NCBI GenBank assembly: GCA_019747615.1
Contig: JAIEQQ010000181.1
Coordinates: 1 to 7,039, forward strand
Direction: 5' to 3'
Length of the DNA stretch: 7,039 nt
Source: Phycisphaerales bacterium
Lineage (GTDB): Bacteria > Planctomycetota > Phycisphaerae > Phycisphaerales > UBA1924
Shown here piece by piece: positions 1 to 6,414 of this stretch. The notes below the pieces were generated by a model. That model saw only the letters and a program-made list of their open reading frames with translations. It did no database searches and was not told where the DNA came from. How positions within the stretch are numbered: the first letter of the stretch is position 1; every line of letters begins with the position of its first letter. The translations under genes and the position numbers were made by a program.

Positions 1-599
1 ATGAAGCCGTACTCGAACCACGCGACGTAAATGAGGCCGTTGCGGTGGGCCTCGATCAGTGTTTCTTCGAGCAGGTCGCGTCCTTCGGTGCGGATCGTTT
101 CGGGCGTGTCGCTGGGGTCGCTCTTCATGAGCGCCGGGCGGCGATCGACGCCGATGACCTTTTTGAGCACGGCGCTTGGGAACTGCGTGTAGCCGTTCTT
201 CCACGTCTCGACGTAGACGGTGTTGATGCCGATCTCACGCAAACGCTTCATGGTCTCGCCGGTGTTCTTGGCGCTCGCGATGGCGTCGTTGGCGGTGGTA
301 GTGACCCAGACGCCGCGGACTTCGGGGCGCGTGGCGCCGGGGATTGCGGGGATCGCGTTCTCGGCCTTCTTTCGAGCGTCTTCGATGGCTTTCTCAGCGG
401 CTCGCCGGGCTTCGTCGGCGGGGTCCGGGGCTTTGGGCACGCTGGGGACCGTCGGCTTCGGCACCGACGGCACAGATGGCACCGACGGGGGCTTTGGGAG
501 CGAGGGGAGGCTCGGCAGTTGCTCGGCGCACGCTCCGCTCAGCGAAAGACCTGCAAACGCCGCCAGAATGAACGCCGCTTTGGAAATGCCTTGACGCAT
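1..599 (-). CDS. Secreted family 10 glycosylhydrolase-like protein (GHL10/DUF187), 3' end missing
   Basis: The first 199 codons are present and the frame is still open at the window edge. The start is ATG at 599-597, preceded 8 bases upstream by a good Shine-Dalgarno, GGGGAGG (608-614 on the minus strand). Residues 1-25 look like a signal peptide: a basic start, a hydrophobic core, and a likely signal peptidase I site after A-C-A at residue 25. Cys24 does not sit in a good lipobox. Residues 29-58 are a Pro-rich segment of PSV/PSL triplets, and 61-82 are a charged Ala/Glu/Lys/Arg-rich helix. The catalytic-type barrel starts near residue 92 with EVRGVWVTT, followed by GINTVYVETWKNGYTQFPSA and, at the edge, a WFEYGF motif. 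This pattern is typical of the GHL10/DUF187 family of predicted extracellular or periplasmic glycoside hydrolases. Substrate and catalytic acids cannot be judged because the C-terminal part is absent. It is divergent from the oxidoreductase at 739. Confidence 0.85.
   Translation of the reverse strand, partial: MRQGISKAAFILAAFAGLSLSGACAEQLPSLPSLPKPPSVPSVPSVPKPTVPSVPKAPDPADEARRAAEKAIEDARKKAENAIPAIPGATRPEVRGVWVTTTANDAIASAKNTGETMKRLREIGINTVYVETWKNGYTQFPSAVLKKVIGVDRRPALMKSDPSDTPETIRTEGRDLLEETLIEAHRNGLIYVAWFEYGF
460..486. repeat. Three 9-base direct repeats inside the glycosylhydrolase gene
   Basis: Three tandem 9-base units (GGCACCGAC, GGCACAGAT, GGCACCGAC on the plus strand) encode the regular Pro-Ser-Val triplets of the proline-rich linker on the minus strand. 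Related but looser units extend to either side. The repeat is in frame, so changes in copy number would lengthen or shorten the linker without breaking the gene. Confidence 0.7.
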
Positions 600-627
600 A
601 CGCCTAACCTCCCCGCCTCTCGCCGAC

Positions 628-644
628 TCTCCGAACATTGGAGA
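628..644. other. Short dyad in the divergent intergenic region
   Basis: TCTCC and GGAGA (628-632 and 640-644) form a 5-base inverted repeat around a 7-base centre, between the divergent starts at 599 and 739. It could be an operator or just a weak hairpin in the 5' leader of the minus-strand gene. No clear -35/-10 pair was found next to it, so the role is a guess. Confidence 0.25.
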
Positions 645-680
645 ACCGCGAAGGGCGTGTGAGTGAATGAACAGCAATCT

Positions 681-707
681 CGCTCGTCGGGGTTCGCCCC
701 GTGAGCG
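681..707 (+). promoter_or_regulatory. Stable leader hairpin upstream of the 739 oxidoreductase
   Basis: As plus-strand RNA, 681-686 pair with 702-707 (CGCTCG with TGAGCG, including one G-U). After a single bulged U, 688-692 (CGGGG) pair with 697-701 (CCCCG) around a TTCG loop. This gives an 11-base-pair stem ending 31 bases before the ATG and about 20 bases before the Shine-Dalgarno. There is no U tract after it, so it is not a plain terminator. It may stabilise the mRNA or act as a regulatory leader element; function is inferred only. Confidence 0.4.
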
Positions 708-738
708 CTCCGGACAACCAACCTCGAAGGAACAGATT

Positions 739-1752
739 ATGGCAGACGGGATCTTTCGTTTGGCAATCATCGGCGCTGGCGGCATCGCGGGCGCTCACGC
801 CGGCGCGATCAAGGCCTCGCCCGAGCGGCTGGCTCTCAGCGCGGTGGTTGACCTGAATGCCGAAGCGGCCGCGAAGCTCGCGCAGGACGTGAACGCCAAG
901 ACGTTCGCCAGCGCCGCCGAGCTCTTCAAGGCCAACAAAGCCGAGCGTTTCATCGATGGCGTGATCATCTGCACCCCTCCCAGCGCCCGCATCCCGCTCG
1001 TCGAGCTTGCGCTCAAGCACGGCGTGCCGGTCCTCAGCGAGAAGCCGCTGGCCCACACGCTGGCCGATGCCAAGAAGCTCGCGAGCCTGAGCCGCAAGTA
1101 CAAGAAGACGCCCGCGTTCGTCGGCTATTGCCACCGCTTCGTCCCTGCGGTCCACGACATGCTCCGGCACACCGCCGGCGGCAAGATCGGCACGCCGGTC
1201 CGCTGGGAGAACGCCTTCGCCTGCGACCTGCCGGGGCACGAGACCAAGTGGTTCAGCGAGCCCAAGAAGTCCGGCGGCGGCGCGTACCTGGACATGGGCA
1301 GTCACTCGATCGACCTGTTCCACTTCATGGCCGGCCCGAGCAAGACCCTCGGCGCCGTGTTCACCAACAAGTGGAAGGGCCGGACTGAGACCGCCGGCAC
1401 CGTGCTGGTCAAGAGCATCAAGGCCTCGAAGGCCAGCGGCATCAAGCCTGGCGTCGCCGGCAGCATCTACGCCGGTTGGGCCGAGACCTGCCGCTTCACG
1501 CTGGCGCTGGTCGGCGATAAGGGCATGTTCTTCTACGACTACGAGAAGCCCTCGGAGCTGGTCTTCAAGGATCTGGGCGGCAAGGCCGAAGTGATCCCGT
1601 GCGAGGCCCATGACGTGCGATTCAACAAGCAGCTCGTGGCCTTTGCCGACGCGGTGCAGAAGAAGGCCAAGACGCACCTGGCGTCGTTCGACGACGGCGT
1701 GGTCGCCGCCGCGGCGTTCGAGGCCGCGATGAAGCTGTCCAAGAAGAAGTGA
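739..1752 (+). CDS. Gfo/Idh/MocA family NAD(P)-dependent oxidoreductase
   Basis: A 337-residue cytoplasmic protein, near the usual family length. It has an N-terminal Rossmann fold (residues 8-20, with the G-x-G-G-x-x-G pattern at Gly12/14/15/18), the family signature Glu101-Lys102-Pro103, and the catalytic-type motif Asp185-Met-Gly-Ser-His189 followed by Asp192. These features indicate reversible oxidation of a sugar, polyol or related hydroxyl compound with NAD(P); the substrate cannot be predicted. The start at 739 is chosen because AAGGAA (727-732) lies 6 bases upstream and the Rossmann strand follows directly. The in-frame ATG at 667 would add 24 non-conserved residues encoded across the leader hairpin. 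Codons mostly end in C and Lys is unusually frequent for such GC-rich DNA, which may reflect good expression. A strong terminator follows, so it is probably transcribed separately from the genes downstream. Confidence 0.92.
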   Translation: MADGIFRLAIIGAGGIAGAHAGAIKASPERLALSAVVDLNAEAAAKLAQDVNAKTFASAAELFKANKAERFIDGVIICTPPSARIPLVELALKHGVPVLSEKPLAHTLADAKKLASLSRKYKKTPAFVGYCHRFVPAVHDMLRHTAGGKIGTPVRWENAFACDLPGHETKWFSEPKKSGGGAYLDMGSHSIDLFHFMAGPSKTLGAVFTNKWKGRTETAGTVLVKSIKASKASGIKPGVAGSIYAGWAETCRFTLALVGDKGMFFYDYEKPSELVFKDLGGKAEVIPCEAHDVRFNKQLVAFADAVQKKAKTHLASFDDGVVAAAAFEAAMKLSKKK

Positions 1753-1823
1753 ACCGCTCACACGCCCGGTGGCGGCATCTCTGGGTGCCGATCCAGGCGG
1801 GCGGCCAGAGCGCCAACCCCCGA

Positions 1824-1852
1824 ACGCACCGGAACAATCCGGTGCGTTTTTT
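1824..1852 (+). terminator. Rho-independent terminator after the 739 oxidoreductase
   Basis: A perfect 10-base-pair stem, ACGCACCGGA (1824-1833) with TCCGGTGCGT (1838-1847), closes an ACAA tetraloop. It runs straight into six Ts (1847-1852), followed by CGTTT. This is a textbook intrinsic terminator, 71 bases after the stop codon, and it separates this gene from the cluster starting at 1959. Confidence 0.93.
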
Positions 1853-1861
1853 CGTTTGGGC

Positions 1862-1895
1862 TTGCGGGTTGCGTCGATCACGGTAAGATTATAGA
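1862..1895 (+). promoter_or_regulatory. Candidate sigma70-like promoter for the NagB/PIG-L fusion gene
   Basis: This AT-richer patch lies directly after the terminator. Possible pairings are TTGCGG (1862-1867) with TAAGAT (1884-1889), spacing 16, or TTGCGT (1869-1874) with TATAGA (1890-1895), spacing 15. Both are imperfect matches. The position between a terminator and the next start makes a promoter here likely, but the exact boxes are uncertain. Confidence 0.35.
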
Positions 1896-1958
1896 AGATT
1901 GGGCCGACGCGTGCGCCACCGGGCTGGCGAAGGCGGGAGCCGCTGTTCTGGAGCACCG

Positions 1959-4085
1959 ATGAGCCGAACCAAAGCCGCGTCCAGTGACCGATCCGAGGGT
2001 GCAGCCAGCCGCCGTCCGAGCTATCCGATCGGGCCGACGGAGCTGGCTCGCGGCATCGAGAAAATCCCTGTGACGGTGTTCGCCAGCAGCGCCGCGGCGA
2101 GCAAGGCGGTGGCCCAGGACATCGCTGAGGTGATCCGCACGCGCGCCGAGCAGGGCAAGCAGGCGGTGCTGGGGCTGGCGACGGGCAGCACCCCGCAGGG
2201 GGTCTACGAGGAGCTCGTGCGGCTGCACGTTGAGGAGGGGCTGAGCTTTGCGAACGTGGTGACGTTCAACCTTGACGAGTATTGGCCGATGCAGCCGGGG
2301 GAGCTTCAGAGTTACAACCGCTTCATGCGCGAGTATCTCTTTGACCACATCGATATTCGGCCTGAGAACATCCACATTCCCGATGGCACGCTGGCGATGG
2401 AGAACGTCGGCGCGTTCTGCGAGCGCTATGAGGCGCTGATGCGCCGCCATGGTGGGATTGATTTGCAGATCCTGGGCATCGGGCGCACGGGGCATATCGG
2501 GTTTAACGAGCCGGGCTCGGCGCGCGACTCCAAGACTCGGTTGATCACGCTGGATCGGGTGACGCGTATCGACGCGGCGAGTGATTTTTTCGGTGAGTGG
2601 AATGTGCCGCGCAAGGCGGTCACGATGGGCGTGGGTTCGATCCTCGCGGCCAAGCGGGTGGTGCTGCTGGCGTTTGGCGAGCACAAGGCGGGGGTGAGCA
2701 AGCGGGCGGTGGAGGACGAGATCAACACGCACGTCGCGGCGAGCTTCTTGCAGGACCATCCGAACGCGAAGATGTTCCTTGATCCATCGAGCGCCGCGGA
2801 GCTGACGCGGTTCAAGACGCCGTGGATCCTGTCAAGCATGGAGCGTTTCGGGCTGGCGTGGGATGCGCAGCAGACCAAGAAGGCGGTGATCTGGCTCTCG
2901 CGCACGCTGGAGAAGCCGATCCTGAAGCTCACCGAAGAGGACTACAACGAGCACGGCCTGCAAGAGCTGCTCAGCACGCGGCGGGGCGGCGCGTACGACA
3001 TCAACATCGAGGTCTTCCGCGCGATGCAGGCGACGATCACCGGTTGGCCGGGCGGCAAGCCCTCGCACGCGAACTCGACCGAGGCGCAGCGTGACGAGCG
3101 GCGCGAGCACGCTCGCAACGGTGCCGGTGGTGGGGGTGGGGGCGCGGGGGCTGAGGTGTTTCCGAAGCGGGTGGTGGTGTTCTCGCCGCACCCGGATGAC
3201 GACGTGATCAGCATGGGCGGGACGTTCATTCGGTTGTGCGAGCAGGGGCACGAGGTGCATGTCGCGTATCAGACCAGCGGCAATATTGCGGTGTTTGATG
3301 AGAACGCGGTGCGACATGCGGACTTTGTGGCGGAGTTCTGCCGCGCGTTCAAGATGTTTGGTGGCAAAGAGGTCCAGAAGATCGAGGACCGGATCCTGAG
3401 CTTCGTGAAGACCAAGGACGCCGGCGAGATCGATAGCGCCGAGCTTCAGATGATCAAGGGGTTGATTCGCAGGACCGAGGCCCGCAGCGCGGCGCGGTAC
3501 AGTGGCGTGAAGCCGGAGAACATCCACTTCCTTGATCTGCCGTTCTACGAGACAGGCCGCGTGAAGAAGAAGCCGATCGGCGAGGAAGACATCCGAATCA
3601 CGATGGAGCTGCTGGAGCGTGTGAAGCCGCATCAGGTGTATGTCGCGGGTGATCTGAGTGATCCGCACGGGACGCATCGGGTGTGTTTGTCCGCGGTGAT
3701 TACTGCGATTCATCGCCTGCGTGACAAGGCGTGGATGAAGTCGTCAGAGGTGTGGCTGTATCGCGGGGCGTGGGCGGAGTGGGAGCCGTTTGAGATCGAG
3801 ATGGCGGTGCCGCTGAGCCCGGACGAGGTGGCTCGCAAGCGGATGGCGATCTTCAAGCACGAGAGCCAGAAGGACCGGGCGCTGTTCCCGGGGCCCGATG
3901 CGCGGGAGTTCTGGGAGCGTGCAGAAGATCGCAACAGCGCGACCGCGGCGATCTATGACCTGATCGGCTTGCCGGAGTATCAGGCGATCGAGGGCTTTGT
4001 GCGCTGGAAGCCGAGCGAGATGGACAATGCGATCGTGGAAGTGAAGCGGGCGAGCGGCAAAGCGGCGAAGTGGCAGGGTGGTTAA
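1959..4085 (+). CDS. Glucosamine-6-phosphate deaminase (NagB-like) fused to a PIG-L/LmbE deacetylase domain
   Basis: A 708-residue two-domain cytoplasmic protein. Residues about 35-300 are NagB-like: phosphate-binding loop GLATGSTPQG (72-81), Asp106-Glu107 in FNLDEY, and the loop GIGRTGHIGFNEPGS (173-187) with His179 and Glu184. NagB converts glucosamine-6-phosphate to fructose-6-phosphate and ammonia. The position of E. coli Asp141 is Thr177 here. After a bridging region and a Gly-rich linker (388-398), residues about 401-650 are a PIG-L/LmbE deacetylase domain, with the zinc motif His411-Pro-Asp-Asp414-Asp and a distal His570-Gly-Thr-His573. That family removes N-acetyl groups from GlcNAc-type sugars. 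Fusions of this architecture are known in Bacteroidetes and planctomycetes and are usually annotated as NagB-like; a combined deacetylase-deaminase is inferred. The start is ATG 1959, with GGAG at 1950-1953 five bases upstream. An upstream in-frame TTG (1899) would add 20 residues without family support. The following gene starts 149 bases downstream. Confidence 0.93.
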   Translation: MSRTKAASSDRSEGAASRRPSYPIGPTELARGIEKIPVTVFASSAAASKAVAQDIAEVIRTRAEQGKQAVLGLATGSTPQGVYEELVRLHVEEGLSFANVVTFNLDEYWPMQPGELQSYNRFMREYLFDHIDIRPENIHIPDGTLAMENVGAFCERYEALMRRHGGIDLQILGIGRTGHIGFNEPGSARDSKTRLITLDRVTRIDAASDFFGEWNVPRKAVTMGVGSILAAKRVVLLAFGEHKAGVSKRAVEDEINTHVAASFLQDHPNAKMFLDPSSAAELTRFKTPWILSSMERFGLAWDAQQTKKAVIWLSRTLEKPILKLTEEDYNEHGLQELLSTRRGGAYDINIEVFRAMQATITGWPGGKPSHANSTEAQRDERREHARNGAGGGGGGAGAEVFPKRVVVFSPHPDDDVISMGGTFIRLCEQGHEVHVAYQTSGNIAVFDENAVRHADFVAEFCRAFKMFGGKEVQKIEDRILSFVKTKDAGEIDSAELQMIKGLIRRTEARSAARYSGVKPENIHFLDLPFYETGRVKKKPIGEEDIRITMELLERVKPHQVYVAGDLSDPHGTHRVCLSAVITAIHRLRDKAWMKSSEVWLYRGAWAEWEPFEIEMAVPLSPDEVARKRMAIFKHESQKDRALFPGPDAREFWERAEDRNSATAAIYDLIGLPEYQAIEGFVRWKPSEMDNAIVEVKRASGKAAKWQGG

Positions 4086-4234
4086 GTGCTGAGCGGCCGC
4101 GCGAAGCAGAATGGCAGTGCTTCGACGCGAAAGACGCCAGCGGCATCATCGGCCAAGCGTGCGCCGCGGCGATAACGTCTCCACCGCTCACGTTTCCTTC
4201 TTTCGCAGGTGTGCTTGATCCCTCGAGAACCACG

Positions 4235-5062
4235 ATGACCACTGTGTACTCTCCGCGTCTGGGCGTCTGTTCATGGTCGCTCCAGCCGACATCGCCGGCG
4301 GACCTGACGGAGAAGTTGCGAGCGTGCGGAGTGAGCGCGACGCAGCTTGCGTTTGAGCCGCTGCTGGACGGGACGTGGAGTGAGATCGAGACCGCCAATC
4401 GCCTGCGCGGCGCGGGCATCGAGATTGTCAGCGGCATGATCGGCTTTCGCGGCGAGGATTATTCGACGCTTGAGACGATCAAGGCCACCGGCGGCGTGCG
4501 GCTGGATGAGCACTGGGAGCACAATCTCAGCACGGCGAACGCGGGCGCGCGGCTTGCGGCGCGCCTTGGGATTCGGCTGGTGACGTTCCATGCGGGCTTC
4601 ATCCCGCACGATCGCGGGGCCGAGCGGACGCTGATGATCGAGCGTTTGCGGCGCGTGATTGATGCGTTCGATGATCGCGGCGTGCGCGTGGGCTTTGAGA
4701 CCGGGCAGGAGAGCGCTGAGACGCTGCTTGATGCGATGAACGACCTGAAGCGCCCGCACGCGGGCGTGAACTTTGATCCGGCGAACATGCTGCTGTACGC
4801 CATGGGCGATCCGATTGCGGCGCTGCGGGCGTTGCTTTCGTGTACGGTGCAGGTGCATGTCAAGGACGCGATCCAGACCAAGACGCGCGGCACCTGGGGC
4901 AGCGAAGTGGCCGCGGGCGAGGGTGAGGTGCGCTGGAGTGAGTTCTTCGGCGTACTGCGCGAGGGCGGCTCGGTGGTGGATCGATTGATCGAGCGAGAGG
5001 CGGGAGGCTCGCGCGTTGAGGACATCCGCAAGGCGGCGATGATGGTACAGCGATTCTCCTGA
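4235..5062 (+). CDS. Sugar phosphate isomerase/epimerase-like TIM-barrel protein
   Basis: A 275-residue protein of the xylose-isomerase-like TIM barrel family (AP_endonuc_2 fold). It opens with the first barrel strand LGVCSWSL (9-16). The expected divalent-metal ligands can be picked out in order: Glu155 (GFETGQES), Asp181 (NFDPANM), His208 (VHVKDA) and Glu255 (IEREAGG), with a conserved-looking His119 (TFHAG). This is the Glu-Asp-His-Glu set of tagatose-epimerase and IolE-like enzymes. It probably isomerises, epimerises or dehydrates a sugar or keto-sugar; the substrate is unknown. The start is ATG 4235, the first start just before the barrel strand. The Shine-Dalgarno is poor (CGAGAA around 4224-4229), so translation may be weak. 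The frame stays open upstream to a GTG at 4070 that overlaps the previous gene, but those residues resemble no family. It lies between the amino-sugar gene and an oxidoreductase, probably in one operon. Confidence 0.88.
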   Translation: MTTVYSPRLGVCSWSLQPTSPADLTEKLRACGVSATQLAFEPLLDGTWSEIETANRLRGAGIEIVSGMIGFRGEDYSTLETIKATGGVRLDEHWEHNLSTANAGARLAARLGIRLVTFHAGFIPHDRGAERTLMIERLRRVIDAFDDRGVRVGFETGQESAETLLDAMNDLKRPHAGVNFDPANMLLYAMGDPIAALRALLSCTVQVHVKDAIQTKTRGTWGSEVAAGEGEVRWSEFFGVLREGGSVVDRLIEREAGGSRVEDIRKAAMMVQRFS

Positions 5063-5152
5063 TCGCTGCGGTTGTGATCAACGGATTCGGGCATCGGGCG
5101 TCCGCGCTGGGCGGGCATCGTCAACCACCCTGCGCACGGCGCGAAGGAACGC

Positions 5153-6181
5153 ATGAGCACTGTCAACATCGGCATCGTCGGCTTTGGGTTCATGGGACGC
5201 ACGCACCTGGCGGCGTATCAGGCGGCGCGCGCGGCGGGGTTTGACTGCCGCGTGGTGGCGATCGCCGATGGGCGGTTCGCGACCGATGGGGGGCTTGCGT
5301 CCGGCGGTGCGCCCGCGGGCAACTTTGATACGGGCGCGGCTCGCGCGGAGTTGTTTGATCGTGCGGAGGTCAGTACGCACGCGGACGCGGCGGCGATCTT
5401 CGCCGATCCGAAGATTCATCTTGTCAGCGCGTGCACGCCGACGGACACGCATGTCGCGGTGGCCTGCGCGGCCCTTCGCGCCGGCAAGCATGTGCTGTGC
5501 GAGAAGCCGGTGGCGCTGGAGGCTAGTGACATCGAGACGCTCGCCGGTGTGGCTCGCGCCGCTGGCAAGCTGTGCATGCCAGCGATGTGCATGCGGTTCT
5601 GGCCGGGGTGGTCGTGGCTGAAGGAACGTGTGGTTGATGGCTCGCTGGGCGCGATTCGCAGCGCGACGTTTCAGCGGCTGGGATCGCCGCCGGACTGGGG
5701 CACCGACTTTTATCGCGACATGACGCGCACCGGCGGCCCGCTGATGGACCTGCACATCCACGACGCGGACTTCGTCCACTGGCTCTTCGGCGGCGTGAGC
5801 AACGTCGTCTCGCGCGGCGGGCTCGCCCACGGCACCACGCTCTACGAGGTCGCGGCCGCGGCCGACGGCACGCGGCCGCACGTCATGAGCGAGTGGGGGC
5901 AGGACCATCACCCCGGCTTCGGGTTCCGCATGCGATTCGTCGTCGTCTTCGAACACGCCACGGCGGACTTTGACATCGGGCGCACGCCCACGCTCCTGCT
6001 GCATCGCAACGGCGCGAGCGAGACGATCGCGCTGCCCGAGGGCAGCGGCTACGACCACGAGGTGCGGCACCTGATTGACGCGATCAAGCGCGGGCGCGGC
6101 GCGGGAGAGCTGACGGCGACGCTGGAGGATGCGGTGGAGGTGGCGAGGCTGCTGGCAAGAGAGCGGGCGAGTTTGGGGTGA
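5153..6181 (+). CDS. Second Gfo/Idh/MocA family NAD(P)-dependent oxidoreductase
   Basis: A 342-residue cytoplasmic protein. Residues 4-18 form the Rossmann start with Gly10-x-Gly12-x-x-Gly15. The family signature is Glu117-Lys118-Pro119, and the catalytic-type motif is Asp199-Leu-His-Ile-His203-Asp204 in the GGPLMDLHIHD segment. It should oxidise or reduce a sugar, polyol or keto-sugar using NAD(P); the substrate is not predictable. It differs clearly from the paralogue at 739 in sequence and in the catalytic segment, so the two are unlikely to be recent duplicates. The start is ATG 5153, with GAAGGA at 5143-5148 four bases upstream. The 90-base gap to the preceding gene has no evident terminator, so co-transcription is likely. 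A large inverted repeat begins within a few bases of its stop codon. Confidence 0.92.
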   Translation: MSTVNIGIVGFGFMGRTHLAAYQAARAAGFDCRVVAIADGRFATDGGLASGGAPAGNFDTGAARAELFDRAEVSTHADAAAIFADPKIHLVSACTPTDTHVAVACAALRAGKHVLCEKPVALEASDIETLAGVARAAGKLCMPAMCMRFWPGWSWLKERVVDGSLGAIRSATFQRLGSPPDWGTDFYRDMTRTGGPLMDLHIHDADFVHWLFGGVSNVVSRGGLAHGTTLYEVAAAADGTRPHVMSEWGQDHHPGFGFRMRFVVVFEHATADFDIGRTPTLLLHRNGASETIALPEGSGYDHEVRHLIDAIKRGRGAGELTATLEDAVEVARLLARERASLG

Positions 6182-6184
6182 GGG

Positions 6185-6353
6185 GGCGAAGTCTAAAGCA
6201 GCAAAGCAGCAAAGCAGCAAAACAGCAAATTGAATCGGCCGTCGGCGACGTCGGCGGCTCCCGCGGCTCGCGGTGGCTTCGTCGGACGGATTTTCAGGTC
6301 AGGGTTTGAATTTGAGCTTTGCTGTTTTGCTGTTTTGCTGCTTTGCCTTCGCC
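6185..6353. repeat. Large interrupted inverted repeat built from 8-base CAGCAAAG units
   Basis: The left side holds four 8-base units (three AAAGCAGC and one AAAACAGC) at 6195-6226. The right side holds the complementary units at 6317-6346. Arms 6201-6229 and 6318-6346 are complementary over 29 bases with one mismatch (G6214 against T6333), which would be a G-U pair in plus-strand RNA. A further 7 bases, GGCGAAG (6185-6191) and CTTCGCC (6347-6353), pair outside, leaving one extra unit-sized stretch (6192-6200) unpaired on the left. The loop (6230-6317) is GC-rich and holds no recognised gene. The element lies between the convergent oxidoreductase and rnpB genes. It may be a small non-autonomous repeat element, a 3'-end stabiliser or a termination barrier; no target-site duplication was seen. 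Confidence 0.8.
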
Positions 6354-6359
6354 GCTCCC

Positions 6360-6397
6360 AAAACGGCCACAGGCCCAGAGCGTTTGCTCCGGGCCTG
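6360..6397 (-). terminator. Probable intrinsic terminator of rnpB
   Basis: CAGGCCC (6370-6376) pairs with GGGCCTG (6391-6397). After one A-C mismatch, GAGC (6378-6381) pairs with GCTC (6386-6389) around a 4-base loop. Read on the minus strand it lies 17 bases after the rnpB 3' end and is followed, after six bases, by TTTT (6363-6360). The T run is short and displaced, so the terminator may be weak. The same hairpin on the plus strand is followed by only CGGTTT, and it might partly serve the convergent gene too. Confidence 0.6.
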
Positions 6398-6414
6398 CGG
6401 TTTAGAACGTGAGC

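Noticed and set aside
604..1956. A 450-codon open frame on the minus strand opposite the 739 oxidoreductase
   Set aside because: It is the antisense frame of a clear Gfo/Idh/MocA gene, has Arg/Leu/Ala/His-rich low-quality sequence without domains, and runs through the terminator. Long antisense frames are expected in GC-rich DNA.
1899..1958. In-frame TTG start 60 bases before the fusion gene ATG
   Set aside because: It lies only a few bases after the candidate -10 boxes, has no good ribosome site, and would add 20 residues without family similarity.
4070..4234. Upstream extension of the TIM-barrel gene to a GTG overlapping the fusion gene
   Set aside because: The 55 extra residues match nothing expected for the family and would precede the first barrel strand. 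ATG 4235 gives a normal family length, although its ribosome site is poor.
5088..5120. CGGGCATCG repeated at 5088-5096 and 5112-5120, and again at 6950-6958
   Set aside because: Nine-base matches are not surprising in GC-rich DNA of this size, and the copies share no consistent position relative to genes.
5078..6220. A 380-codon open frame on the minus strand opposite the second oxidoreductase
   Set aside because: It mirrors a well-supported gene, is rich in Arg, His and Ala with no motifs, and lacks a credible ribosome site.
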